Origin: CAZYTX01 sp964650485
GTDB taxonomy: Bacteria; RBG-13-61-14; DATKZS01
Length of the DNA stretch: 46,314 nucleotides
Reading direction: 5' to 3'
Assembly: GCA_964650485.1 (NCBI GenBank)
Contig: CAZYTX010000028.1
Coordinates: 1-46,314 of the forward strand
Shown here: piece by piece, positions 24,201 to 32,196 of the stretch
How the letters are laid out: each line of letters opens with the position of its first letter
Position numbering within the stretch: the stretch's first letter is position 1
Translations under genes and position numbers: made by a program
The notes under the pieces: generated by a model
What the model saw: only the letters and a program-made list of their open reading frames with translations
The model's database searches: none
Told to the model about the DNA's origin: nothing

Positions 24201-25310
24201 TCAAGCCTCGCCGGCCCTGCACCTTTTCTTGTACTCGGAGAAAAGCCTTCCCCACTGCGACTCACTTGTCCACCTTTTATATATCCTTCGCTCTCTGAGG
24301 GGCCAATGGAGGTAGTCGTGGTTGATCTCCGATATGAGCACGGGAATCTTTACAAGCCATGTCTTGAAGATCAGCCGCTGGAACACCCTGGTGGGCCCGT
24401 ACCATGACAGCCATCCCAGGAAGCGGTGAAAGTTCATGCCCACCCTGAAGCCCCAGTCCTGGCCCTGTATTGAGTCCCCCACAATCTCGATCCCGGCCGG
24501 GTCACCCTTTCCCAGCCCGTCCTCGTGGGCCATGCGGATGTAGGGGATGGACATGGGGTCGAACCCCATCATCTTCGCTGACACCGCGTCAATGGCCACC
24601 TGGTCGGCGCTGGCCAGGATCACGTTCTTCTGCTCCGGCTTCATGGTCCTGGGTCCTGGACCGTTGCCCGCGGTGGTCCCGTCCATGACCGCGAAGATAC
24701 CGGGGTGTATCTCCTTTTGTATGGCCAAGAGGTCCACCAGCACCTCGTGTATCCAGGTGTGGGTGTAGTGCCGGTGGTTGTAGAGCAGCCCCCCGAAGGC
24801 GTTCTTCATGGCCCCGGTGGTGGTGGTGTAGATGTGGCACTTGACCGTGGGCAGGTGCACGATGTTCTTTCCGTGGAAGAAGTCCGGGACCTCGATGCCC
24901 TCGGGGTATACGCGGTCGAGTGCGCGCATCCTCGACCGGGGGCGGAACCTCACCCACTCCATGTCCTTGCTCAGGTAGTTGTACTTGACCGGCACGCCGT
25001 AGGAATCGAACACCGGGAGGTAGCAGTTCAGGTCCTCGCCCTTGTGGGTGTCTATGACCACGGTCTCGTTCTGCACGCACACCATGTCCTTGAACCCGTT
25101 CTTGCGCAGGCCCAGTATGGTCCCCTCGAGCTGCCAGGGAGTGGTGTTGGCCGAAGGCATGGGGTAGTGCCAGGAGATGTTGTCCTTTATTATGGTGGGC
25201 GCGGAAGGGTCAAGGGCGCCCTTCACACCGGCCATGTCCATGAGACGCTGAAAATCTTCCAGCACCGAATCCGCACGCGTGAAAAGAACCGCCACTTTAG
25301 CACTGGTCAT
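24201..25310 (-). CDS. DUF362 domain-containing protein
   Basis: A 369-residue protein of the DUF362 family. Typical segments are VKCHIYTTTTGAMKNAFGG (the VKxHxxxxxTGAxKNxFG motif), VMDGTTAGNGPGPRTMKP and SADQVAIDAVSAKMMGFDP. Many DUF362 proteins carry a 4Fe-4S domain; no CxxC motif is present here, so this is the cluster-free type. No signal peptide is visible. The C-terminal 70 residues (from about 300) are rich in Trp and Phe and may contact a membrane or partner. The function of the family is not known. The gene is last of a probable four-gene operon, 45 bases after the PEGA-like protein. Confidence 0.9.
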   Translation of the reverse strand: MTSAKVAVLFTRADSVLEDFQRLMDMAGVKGALDPSAPTIIKDNISWHYPMPSANTTPWQLEGTILGLRKNGFKDMVCVQNETVVIDTHKGEDLNCYLPVFDSYGVPVKYNYLSKDMEWVRFRPRSRMRALDRVYPEGIEVPDFFHGKNIVHLPTVKCHIYTTTTGAMKNAFGGLLYNHRHYTHTWIHEVLVDLLAIQKEIHPGIFAVMDGTTAGNGPGPRTMKPEQKNVILASADQVAIDAVSAKMMGFDPMSIPYIRMAHEDGLGKGDPAGIEIVGDSIQGQDWGFRVGMNFHRFLGWLSWYGPTRVFQRLIFKTWLVKIPVLISEINHDYLHWPLRERRIYKRWTSESQWGRLFSEYKKRCRAGEA

Positions 25311-25355
25311 TTGAGCTTCTCCATCTTGCTACGACAACATCCAAGTCGGCGCGGT

Positions 25356-26204
25356 TCAGGGGGACCCTGCTTCCCGGCCCCCGGCCTCCCGGACCACACT
25401 TCCGGTCAACTCCCTGATGAGCCACCTTCCCCGGCGCTTTACTATCACCGCGTCCAGCTCCCAGCTCTCCGCGGGCTTCCCCTCGCGGTCCTCCATCCTG
25501 ACCTCGTATCTGGCCTCGTATTCATCCGCGGTCCTCTCCTCCAGCATAAGCCCCTTTATCCTGAACCCCGAGACCCGGCAGAAGGGCCTGGACACCCGGT
25601 AGAACCATGCCCGGTCGTGGCTGGTGGCCCGGAGCTCGTACGCCCCCTCGAAATCTTTTTCCACCAGCAGGCAGTAGTACAGGTATACGAGGGCCCGCGG
25701 CCCCTCGCCGTACCTTGTCCTGCACTCCGCGGCCTCGGGGCCCGCGGGGCAGGCTTTTACAGGATCCTCCGCAGGAGCGGGGCCCAGGTGTGCGGGCCCT
25801 TTTTCCGGGTAATCATGCAGGGGCGAGGGCTCGACCCTGGTGGATGTGAGCAGCACCTCGGTCTTTCCCATGAGCGGCTGGTAGTCGAGCTCTTTTATAT
25901 TTTCTACTTCTATCTTGTTTTGCTCGAAGTCGGCCTGGATCACCACTTTGCACCCCTGCTTCAGAAGCACCTGCCTCTGGATGGCGCATCCCCTCCTGCA
26001 CACCCTCAGCCTATAGACCCCCGCGGAAAGGTTTTGACTCACGGGGGCCTCTCCCGCGTAACTTTGGTCAATCCACACGTTTGCCGTCGTTTTCCCGGTC
26101 GCGGCCCTGACTTCGAGTGAGGCCTGGTCGGCCGCTCCCGTCCATGCCGCGGCGAGCAATGCCCCTGCAAGCAGCAGAGGGGCTGCTGGCCATGCATTTT
26201 TCAT
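25356..26204 (-). CDS. Exported protein with PEGA-like N-terminal domain
   Basis: A 282-residue protein. ATG 26204 is preferred because a signal peptide follows at once (AAPLLLAGALLAAAWTGAA); the frame is open further upstream to 26321 but overlaps the PilZ gene. Residues about 28-75 look like a PEGA domain (TTANVWIDQSYAGEAPVSQNL, then SAGVYRLRVCRRGC), a surface beta-sandwich common in envelope proteins. A middle region with VEPSPLHDYPEK and Cys pairs follows. The last 120 residues may form an NTF2-like fold, with ARYEVRMEDREG and DAVIVKRRGRWLIREL, but this is a guess. It lies between PilZ and DUF362 genes, 19 bases after PilZ. Confidence 0.72.
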   Translation of the reverse strand: MKNAWPAAPLLLAGALLAAAWTGAADQASLEVRAATGKTTANVWIDQSYAGEAPVSQNLSAGVYRLRVCRRGCAIQRQVLLKQGCKVVIQADFEQNKIEVENIKELDYQPLMGKTEVLLTSTRVEPSPLHDYPEKGPAHLGPAPAEDPVKACPAGPEAAECRTRYGEGPRALVYLYYCLLVEKDFEGAYELRATSHDRAWFYRVSRPFCRVSGFRIKGLMLEERTADEYEARYEVRMEDREGKPAESWELDAVIVKRRGRWLIRELTGSVVREAGGREAGSP

Positions 26205-26223
26205 TAAACCCTGTACAAGCGCT

Positions 26224-26589
26224 TTATTTGTCCCCAGTGATGTCTTGAACAGGCCCCGGTCCTTCAATCTCCTCTCTGCGCTTCTGATACCCCAGATACT
26301 CGCGAAGCCGGACCAGGTCATCCTCGCCCAGTTCCGTGAACTTAACGGCCATGCCGGCTGGCTCTTTCAGTTTCGGGTTCGGCCTGTAAAGCACCCGTAT
26401 CACCCTGGCGAGCGCCCTTATGGGCTCGGCATCCTTCTCCGGCCTGAACTCGAAGTGGAACAAGGAACCCGCGGGCCGGGGCTGGTCGGTGATGATATAC
26501 GCCCCTCCCTCACTCAGGTCACGAATGTGCCTGCTGGTTGTCTTAATCCTCTCGTGCCGTCTTTTATCGCTTCCCTTTAACTGGCTCAT
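26224..26589 (-). CDS. PilZ domain protein
   Basis: A 121-residue protein with the c-di-GMP binding marks of PilZ: RRHER at residues 10-14 and, about ten residues later, DLSEGG. The distance between the motifs is shorter than usual, so part of the first strand is missing. It continues with FHFEFRP and ends in a typical GMAVKFTELGEDD strand-helix turn. It should sense cyclic di-GMP and act by contact with a partner, possibly the coiled-coil protein encoded 19 bases upstream. The affinity of this compact variant is unknown. Confidence 0.82.
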   Translation of the reverse strand: MSQLKGSDKRRHERIKTTSRHIRDLSEGGAYIITDQPRPAGSLFHFEFRPEKDAEPIRALARVIRVLYRPNPKLKEPAGMAVKFTELGEDDLVRLREYLGYQKRREEIEGPGPVQDITGDK

Positions 26590-26608
26590 CTCTTTCCAGC
26601 AGCTCTTT

Positions 26609-27214
26609 TCAGCGCTTCAAGAGCTCGCTCATTGTCTCCTCCTCGGTGATGTAGCGGAGCTGGTCCTCCATCATGTCCCCCACCGTGGCCTTTTGGCTGT
26701 AGGAGGGAGCTTCCTGCTCCATGCGCCTCTTTGTCTGGCCCTCCAGTATCTCCACCAGCATCTTGAGGTCCGCTATCTCCTGCTCTTTATCCTTTAGCAT
26801 AAGCTCGAGCTCGGAGATCCTCCCTTGCATCTCCTGCTCCTTATCCTTTCTCGACTCGAAGCTTTGCTTGAACTCGGCCACGAACTGCTCCTTGGCCTCC
26901 ACCACCTCCTTGTGCATCATCATGAAAGCGCCCAGGGACCGGTCCACCAGGGATATGGCCCGCTCGGCCTGCATGGCCAGCTCCTGGGCCCCGTCGAACC
27001 TGGCCAGCACCTGCTGGCCTTCCACAACCTGGTCCCCGCGGCCCTGGCCCCGCTCACTTCCCTCGCCCGGCTCAAACCACAAGTAGTCTTCGCCGGAGAC
27101 GAACTTCGTGGTGAGCTCGCCCGAGTCCATGCTTTCCCGGACCTCGCCTTCGCTCCTGCCAGTGGCTGAGAGGTAGTCATCTAATTTAAGCCATCTGCCG
27201 CTTTCCTCGCCCAT
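26609..27214 (-). CDS. Coiled-coil protein with MerR-like N-terminal helix-turn-helix
   Basis: A 201-residue acidic protein. Residues 8-50 (WLKLDDYLSATGRSEGEVRES, split here; then GEDYLWFEP) resemble the short helix-turn-helix used by MerR/excisionase-like domains, ending in an aromatic strand. Residues about 75-165 are a long coiled coil rich in Glu, Lys, Met and Gln (SELELMLKDKEQEIADLKML). The C-terminal tail is polar. No enzymatic motif is present. It is first of the operon with PilZ, the PEGA-like protein and DUF362, and diverges from the sigma factor gene. It may bind DNA or scaffold PilZ signalling; both are inferences. Confidence 0.72.
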   Translation of the reverse strand: MGEESGRWLKLDDYLSATGRSEGEVRESMDSGELTTKFVSGEDYLWFEPGEGSERGQGRGDQVVEGQQVLARFDGAQELAMQAERAISLVDRSLGAFMMMHKEVVEAKEQFVAEFKQSFESRKDKEQEMQGRISELELMLKDKEQEIADLKMLVEILEGQTKRRMEQEAPSYSQKATVGDMMEDQLRYITEEETMSELLKR

Positions 27215-27244
27215 GGCTAAAACCTCCCTTGATATTCACAAATA

Positions 27245-27273
27245 AATTTACCATATCTTTATCCCTTTCCCAA
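27245..27273 (-). promoter_or_regulatory. Possible promoter for the coiled-coil/PilZ operon
   Basis: Minus-strand TTGGGA (27273-27268) and TAAATT (27250-27245) are 17 bases apart, each with four of six matches. An AAGGGAGG ribosome site precedes the start codon at 27214. Confidence 0.4.
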
Positions 27274-27292
27274 GCTCCCGGGACAAAGGGGC

Positions 27293-27310
27293 GTATTTTT
27301 CAAAAAATAC
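27293..27310. promoter_or_regulatory. Palindrome next to the rpoH promoter
   Basis: GTATTTTT and AAAAATAC form a perfect 8-base inverted repeat around CA. It ends four bases before the -35 TTGAAA of the sigma factor promoter. Its position suits an operator or activator site. As RNA it would be a weak AT hairpin with T-rich arm. Confidence 0.4.
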
Positions 27311-27313
27311 TTA

Positions 27314-27342
27314 TTGAAAAGACTTACATATAACGCTAGCAT
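27314..27342 (+). promoter_or_regulatory. Promoter for the RpoH-like sigma factor gene
   Basis: TTGAAA (27314-27319), 17 bases, TAGCAT (27337-27342). Transcription from it would start near 27349, leaving only about a dozen bases before ATG 27362. The CTTGAAA core also occurs in sigma32 promoters, but no CCCCAT-type -10 follows. Confidence 0.4.
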
Positions 27343-27361
27343 AAAGTGGAATCCAAACGCC

Positions 27362-28489
27362 ATGGCTAACAGGAAGAAAAGCGCGAAGAAGAAGGGCGCC
27401 AAAAAGAAAGCCTCGGGTTCGCAGAAGAAAAAGAGGAGCACCAAGGCTGGGGGCGGCAAGAGCCAGGAGGCGGAAAAGGCTTCCGAAGCCACCGCCTTGG
27501 AAGAGGGCGCGGAGCTTGGCGCTCCGGCGGTAGAGGAGGCCAAGGAGGAGCAGCCCCGAGAGGAGGATCAGCAAAAGAGCGAGGAGTCTTCGCTTGTTCT
27601 CAAAGGTCCTTCCGGCGCCATCCGGCGGGTGTCCACCTTGCAGGCCTACCTTGCCGAGGTCCGCAATTACCCTCTTATTGACAGGGACCAGGAGGTCGAG
27701 CTGGCAAAGAGGTACAGGGAGAAGAAAGACCCCGATGCCGGCCGCCTGCTGGTGACATCCAACCTCAGGCTGGTGGTCAAGATAGCGCTTGAGTACTACC
27801 GCAACTGGATGGACCTCTTAGACCTTATCCAGGAGGGCAACCTGGGGCTCATGCAGGCAGTGAAGAAGTTCGACCCTTACCGGGGCATACGGCTGTCCAC
27901 CTATGCCAGCTTCTGGATACGCGCGTATATCCTGAAGTTCCTCATGGACAACTGGCGCCTGGTGAAGATCGGCACCACCCAGGCCCAGCGCAAGCTGTTT
28001 TTCAACCTGAAGAAGGAGAAGGAGAGGCTGGAGCAGTTCGGGTTCTCGCCCGGCCCCGGGATGCTGGCCGAGTCCCTGTCGGTCAAGGAGAGCGAGGTCA
28101 AGGAGATGGACCAGCGGCTCACCACCAGGGAGGAGTCCATGGAGGAGCCGGTCACCGAGGACGGCAAGCAGACCAGGGAGATGGTGCTGCCCGACTCGGG
28201 CCCCGGGGTGGAGGAGATGGTGGCCCAGGACGAGTTCGCAAGCATCGTGCGCGAGAAGCTCCAGGAGTTCAGGAAGACCCTCTCCGGCAAGGACAAGTCC
28301 AAGGAGGCCTTTATATTCGACCGCAGGCTGCTCTCGGAAAATCCCATGACCCTGGCGGAGGTGGGTGACAGGTTCGGCATATCAAGGGAGCGCGTGCGCC
28401 AGCTCGAGTCCCGTCTTATCGAGCAGTTGAAGCTTTATCTCAAGGATAACCTGCCCGACTTCGAGGACTCGGACTTCGTGGTGGAATAA
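27362..28489 (+). CDS. rpoH: RpoH-like (sigma-32 family) RNA polymerase sigma factor with Lys-rich N-terminal extension
   Basis: A 375-residue sigma70-family factor of the heat-shock type. Region 2 is clear (LVTSNLRLVVKIALEYY; DLIQEGNLGLMQAVKKFDP; YASFWIRAYIL), and the RpoH box QRKLFFNLKKEK is nearly identical to that of proteobacterial sigma-32. Region 4 ends with MTLAEVGDRFGISRERVRQLE. Between regions 2 and 4 there is an acidic linker. The first 85 residues are unusual: a basic, histone-like stretch (KKSAKKKGAKKKAS) followed by an acidic one. ATG 27362 is taken as start; an in-frame TTG at 27314 would add 16 residues but coincides with the promoter. Neither start has a clear ribosome site. 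It probably controls hsp20-lon, about 3.2 kb downstream. Confidence 0.88.
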   Translation: MANRKKSAKKKGAKKKASGSQKKKRSTKAGGGKSQEAEKASEATALEEGAELGAPAVEEAKEEQPREEDQQKSEESSLVLKGPSGAIRRVSTLQAYLAEVRNYPLIDRDQEVELAKRYREKKDPDAGRLLVTSNLRLVVKIALEYYRNWMDLLDLIQEGNLGLMQAVKKFDPYRGIRLSTYASFWIRAYILKFLMDNWRLVKIGTTQAQRKLFFNLKKEKERLEQFGFSPGPGMLAESLSVKESEVKEMDQRLTTREESMEEPVTEDGKQTREMVLPDSGPGVEEMVAQDEFASIVREKLQEFRKTLSGKDKSKEAFIFDRRLLSENPMTLAEVGDRFGISRERVRQLESRLIEQLKLYLKDNLPDFEDSDFVVE

Positions 28490-28490
28490 A

Positions 28491-28503
28491 AAGCCAGGCG
28501 CTT
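28491..28503. terminator. Small hairpin between convergent rpoH and flavoprotein genes
   Basis: AAGC (28491-28494) and GCTT (28500-28503) pair around a 5-base loop and are followed by GTTTT on the plus strand, with A-rich sequence on the other side. It fills most of the 18-base gap between two convergent genes. The stem is only four bases, so this is weak. Confidence 0.3.
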
Positions 28504-28507
28504 GTTT

Positions 28508-29698
28508 TCACCGCCTCTTCCTTTTGCGCTCGCCTTTCTGCAGGGTGAAAAGACTTCTCACCACTTCCAGGGGAAAGATGAAGCGCTCTTCAAGCACCCT
28601 GGATCTGAGGCCGGCGTAGCCGATGGAGCCGGTTATCAACTCTCGGGCTGTTTTCCGGGTGGAGGGGCTGTAGTCAAGCAGCAGGTTAAGAATTCGAAGG
28701 TTCATGGTCCTGTAGAACTTCTCGGCCATGGCGCTGCCGCCGGCGATGGTGGTTTTTGCCATGGTGGTCCAGGAACGGCCGTAGATTTGGAGGTCCCCGG
28801 ACTCGACCGCGTTTGCCAGGAAGTCCGCGGTCTGAAGGGCGTAGAACATCCCCTCCCCGGTAATCGGGTCCGCGGCCCCGGAGGCGTCTCCGATAAGCGC
28901 CCAGTCTTCCCCGTGGAGAAGCGGTTTCCTGAAAGACTCCGGCCTCAATGACGGCAGGAGCCAGGGCCGTATCTGTCCCGTCTCCGGCGGATCGAGTCCG
29001 GCGTTTTCGAACTCCGCTTTCAAGAACCCGGACAACCTTTCAACCATATCGTCCTTTTTTACGTCCGCTCCCTTTGCAGCTATCCCCACTGACACCCCGC
29101 CCTTCCTTGGAAAGACCCAGGCATAGCCCTGGACCCCCTTGAAAAAGCCTATCACCAGGGGCAGGGAAACGTCCGCAGGGATTACGAACCCGTAGGTGAA
29201 ATAAAGGTCCTCGCTTTCAAAACCGAGGCCCACGGCCTTTCGCACCGTGCTGGTCACGCCGTCCGCGCCCACCACCAGGTCGGCGCGGTGGCTGCCCGAG
29301 TCCGTTATCACCTTCCAGTATCCGTCCTCCCTTTCAAGGCTCGCCACCTTTTCCCTCAAGAACTGGACCCCCGCCTTCTGGCAGTCCTCGATCATGATCT
29401 CGCCGAGTTCCATCCTGGAGAAGGTTATCACCGGGTTGATAAGCGACAGACCCGACCTTTTGCCGCCCGGGAATACAAACTCTATCTTGCGGTGCGGCCG
29501 CCCCTTCGACTTCAGCTTCACCAGGTCCGGCATGTAACGGAACACCTTGGGTGTCATCCCTCCGCCGCAGGGCTTCTCCCACGGGGCCCTGTAGTCGAAG
29601 AGCCTTACTGAAAAGCCGGCCTTGGCAAGCAAAGCGGCAAGCCTCGCTCCGGCCACGCCGGCGCCCACTATTGCTATGTCCTTGAAATCTTTTAGCAT
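28508..29698 (-). CDS. Geranylgeranyl reductase family FAD-dependent oxidoreductase
   Basis: A 396-residue flavoprotein. The N-terminal Rossmann motif is IVGAGVAGARLA (residues about 9-20), followed by the family motif PWEKPCGGGM (residues about 39-48). A second FAD site is VVGADGVTSTVRKAVG, and GDASGAADPITGEGM near residue 280 is the third. These are marks of the geranylgeranyl reductase family, which reduces double bonds in prenyl chains of lipids, quinones or pigments. The natural substrate in bacteria like this is unknown; a respiratory quinone or lipid tail is likely. It is encoded alone, convergent with rpoH. Confidence 0.88.
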   Translation of the reverse strand: MLKDFKDIAIVGAGVAGARLAALLAKAGFSVRLFDYRAPWEKPCGGGMTPKVFRYMPDLVKLKSKGRPHRKIEFVFPGGKRSGLSLINPVITFSRMELGEIMIEDCQKAGVQFLREKVASLEREDGYWKVITDSGSHRADLVVGADGVTSTVRKAVGLGFESEDLYFTYGFVIPADVSLPLVIGFFKGVQGYAWVFPRKGGVSVGIAAKGADVKKDDMVERLSGFLKAEFENAGLDPPETGQIRPWLLPSLRPESFRKPLLHGEDWALIGDASGAADPITGEGMFYALQTADFLANAVESGDLQIYGRSWTTMAKTTIAGGSAMAEKFYRTMNLRILNLLLDYSPSTRKTARELITGSIGYAGLRSRVLEERFIFPLEVVRSLFTLQKGERKRKRR

Positions 29699-29777
29699 CC
29701 CCTACCCGAAATTTACAAGGCGAGTATACAAAGTATAAGCTTTTTACAACGAAATCGCCGAAAAATAAAGCCGGCCC

Positions 29778-31595
29778 TTACCGAAAGTAGCCCAGCGCCC
29801 TGAACTCCTGCGCGGTAACGGGAAGATTGCTCTTGGAAGGCTGGGTGCCTGGATGCTCCATGTTCCACTGCTCCCACACCTTGCGCATTGCCCGGGCCTT
29901 TCTCTTATCTTTCATTGCCCGGTTGTCATCCTCTCCCGGGTCCGAAGACAGAAGGTAGAGCTGGTCCCGGCCGGAAGGCGTTCCCATCCATTTGTAACCA
30001 CCCAGGACCAGGCCCGCAAGGTGCTCGTTGGCAACCGGCACGGGCCCGCCCTCTGGAAGCCACCTCTCGAAGAACACCGCGGAGCGCTCCCGCCCGCCCT
30101 TTCCCCCCTTTACCAGCGCGTCCCGGGACACCCCGTCGCAGGGCCCAGGCCGCGGCTTGCCCAGAAGATCTAACAAGGTGGGGCAAAGGTCCAGGGTGGA
30201 GACCGGCTCCTGTATAACCACGTGGTCCAGGTCCGGGTCCACGATGATCCACGGCACCCGGACCGCGGGCTCGTACAAAAACTCCGCGTGCCCGAAACCG
30301 TAAGGGTGTCTGTCCTGGATGTCCCCCAGTATCTCGCCGTGGTCGGACGCCACCACCCAGGTGACCCGGCCCTTTCCCTGGAAAAGCTCCTCAGTGAACC
30401 TGAAGAGTTTTTCAAGCTCGGAGTCCGCGTACGCCACCTCCCCGTCGTACAGAGATACCAGAGCGGAGACCCTTTCATCGCTCAAAGAGCCGGTCCGGGG
30501 AAGCCACACCGGGGCCATGCCCCTTGACTCCACTCCGGGCGCGAACCTCTCCCGGAAGCTCTCCGGAGGGAAGTAGGGCGCGTGCGGGTCCCAGTAGTGG
30601 ACCCACAGGAACACGGGACCCTGTGTATTTCTTCGCAGCCATACAGCCGCCCTTCGGGTGGCCTCGGAAGCCGGCGTGTCCAGGGCCTTTGGCAGGGGGG
30701 AGCTGTTGCGTGAGAAGCCGGGCACTGAAAGGCTATAAGGGTCCAGGTGCACACGGGAGGTGATGGCAGCCGTGGCAAAGCCTTCGCTCCTCAGCACCTG
30801 TGCAATGGAGCTTGCCCTGGAGAGATTCACCGGGTAGCCGTTGTATATGACCCCGGTGCGACGGGGAAGGAGACCGGTGAGCATGGACACGTGCGCAGGG
30901 TCCGTGACCGGGCAGGGGGTGTAGGCGTTTTTGAACACCGCGCCCCTCTTGCACATGGAGTCAATGAAGGGGGTGGTGTCCCTCCCATACCCGAAAAAGC
31001 CCACGTGGTCGGCGCGCAGGGTGTCTATGGTCACAAGGATCACACGGGGATCAGGCCCGGGCCCCCGCCTTGCTGCCAGGACCGCGCCGCTTGAAATGAA
31101 AACCAGAAAAACCGCTGCCGCCCTGTAGTTGAGAGAGGACCGCGTGATCTGCAAAATCAGGAGGGAAGCAGCGCACAAACCCGCGGCGAAAAGAAACACC
31201 ATCAAGATCGAAATCATTGTATCCTTGCTGTCCCCGTATACCAGGAGCGGCCTTGCAATGAAAAAAGCGAACAGCACGCAGATAATTATGTAGTCGAGGA
31301 TGATGAGGGGAGTGGAGAGGACCGCCCGAAAGAGCCAGCCTGATGGAGCATCTTGCCTTGCGAGCTTTGCAGTGAAGCTCCTTAAAAAGGACACGGCAAG
31401 GCCCGCCAGAAGGCCGGCCGAAAGTCCCAAGATGTAAAACAGCAGGTGGTGCAAGCGGCCGGTGGCGAGGGGTATGCCCAGGGTCCAGAGCGTAAGAGAG
31501 CAGAAAACGCCGCATGAGCCCCCGGTGAAAAGCTCGACCCAGAAAGCGCGCTTTTCCCTTTGATAAAAATCAAATGTGCCCGCAGCTTCGTTCAT
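29778..31595 (-). CDS. Membrane-anchored sulfatase-like hydrolase
   Basis: A 605-residue protein. The first 170 residues contain about five hydrophobic segments. A C-terminal alkaline phosphatase/sulfatase domain begins at VILVTIDTLRADHVGFFGYG (metal Asp) and continues with SDHGE at about residue 410. In classical sulfatases the catalytic C/S-x-P-x-R motif precedes xSxLTG; here the aligned residues are TDPAH before VSMLTG, so the formylglycine Cys and Arg are absent. Variants with Thr or Ser and His are common in uncharacterised sulfatase-like proteins and may be phosphotransferases or phosphodiesterases. The active part faces the periplasm if topology is standard. The ATG 31595 is directly preceded by GGGAG, which is too close for a usual ribosome site. 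Confidence 0.82.
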   Translation of the reverse strand: MNEAAGTFDFYQREKRAFWVELFTGGSCGVFCSLTLWTLGIPLATGRLHHLLFYILGLSAGLLAGLAVSFLRSFTAKLARQDAPSGWLFRAVLSTPLIILDYIIICVLFAFFIARPLLVYGDSKDTMISILMVFLFAAGLCAASLLILQITRSSLNYRAAAVFLVFISSGAVLAARRGPGPDPRVILVTIDTLRADHVGFFGYGRDTTPFIDSMCKRGAVFKNAYTPCPVTDPAHVSMLTGLLPRRTGVIYNGYPVNLSRASSIAQVLRSEGFATAAITSRVHLDPYSLSVPGFSRNSSPLPKALDTPASEATRRAAVWLRRNTQGPVFLWVHYWDPHAPYFPPESFRERFAPGVESRGMAPVWLPRTGSLSDERVSALVSLYDGEVAYADSELEKLFRFTEELFQGKGRVTWVVASDHGEILGDIQDRHPYGFGHAEFLYEPAVRVPWIIVDPDLDHVVIQEPVSTLDLCPTLLDLLGKPRPGPCDGVSRDALVKGGKGGRERSAVFFERWLPEGGPVPVANEHLAGLVLGGYKWMGTPSGRDQLYLLSSDPGEDDNRAMKDKRKARAMRKVWEQWNMEHPGTQPSKSNLPVTAQEFRALGYFR

Positions 31596-31635
31596 CTCCC
31601 GGCTAAATGGAACTTATCACCGAATTTTTCGCTGC

Positions 31636-31664
31636 TTGACAGCCTAATCAATAATAACTAGACT
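31636..31664 (+). promoter_or_regulatory. Promoter for hsp20-lon
   Basis: CTTGACA with perfect -35 TTGACA (31636-31641), 17 bases, then TAGACT (31659-31664, four of six). It reads as a housekeeping promoter; the CTTGA core is shared with sigma32 promoters. An AAAAGGAG ribosome site precedes the hsp20 ATG 31699 by 10 bases. Confidence 0.55.
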
Positions 31665-31698
31665 TTCAACCGTACCAGGCAAAAGGAGAAATTATTTA

Positions 31699-32145
31699 AT
31701 GGCCGGGCCAGCCGATTATGGCAGGGGGGGCGGGCAAAGGCGCTCGCCTGCTCCGAGTGTAAAACTCATATGGGCGCCCGAGAGCGGTGTGGAGGCTGAC
31801 GTTTACAAGCCGCCGGTGGACGTGTATGAGAACGAGGATTCGGTGTTGATGGAGCTGGAGCTCCCGGGCGTAAAAAAGGAATCCATACAGGTAAGCGTGA
31901 CCCGGAACGTGGTCAGGGTGGAAGGGATCAAGGGCGATATAAGCGTTTCCGTATACAAAGAAGCTGGGAGGGTGTCCTTTCACCAGTTCGAGCGAAAGTT
32001 CGGAAAGTTCTTCCGCGAGATCGAGCTCCCGGTCCCGTGCAACACCAAGGAGGCCCGTGCCTGGCACGACAAGGGGATACTTACGATCGAAGTGAAAAAG
32101 ATAAAGGAGAGAAGGGGCGAAGTAAGGCGTATCCCGGTGGAGTGA
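31699..32145 (+). CDS. Hsp20/alpha-crystallin family small heat-shock protein
   Basis: A 148-residue small heat-shock protein. The alpha-crystallin domain covers about residues 36-135: PPVDVYENEDSVLMELELPGV at its start, FHQFERKFGKFFREIELP in the middle, and ARAWHDKGILTIEVKK (the A-x-x-x-n-G-I-L motif) at the end. A short Gly-rich N-terminus and a C-terminal RRIPVE, close to the I-x-I/V anchor used for oligomer assembly, complete it. It holds unfolding proteins in the cytoplasm. lon follows after about 50 bases and is probably co-transcribed. Confidence 0.95.
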   Translation: MAGPADYGRGGGQRRSPAPSVKLIWAPESGVEADVYKPPVDVYENEDSVLMELELPGVKKESIQVSVTRNVVRVEGIKGDISVSVYKEAGRVSFHQFERKFGKFFREIELPVPCNTKEARAWHDKGILTIEVKKIKERRGEVRRIPVE

Positions 32146-32196
32146 GCACAGTGTCCGGGCTGCACTCCCTTGCAGGATGAAGTCCGGGTGGAGAAA

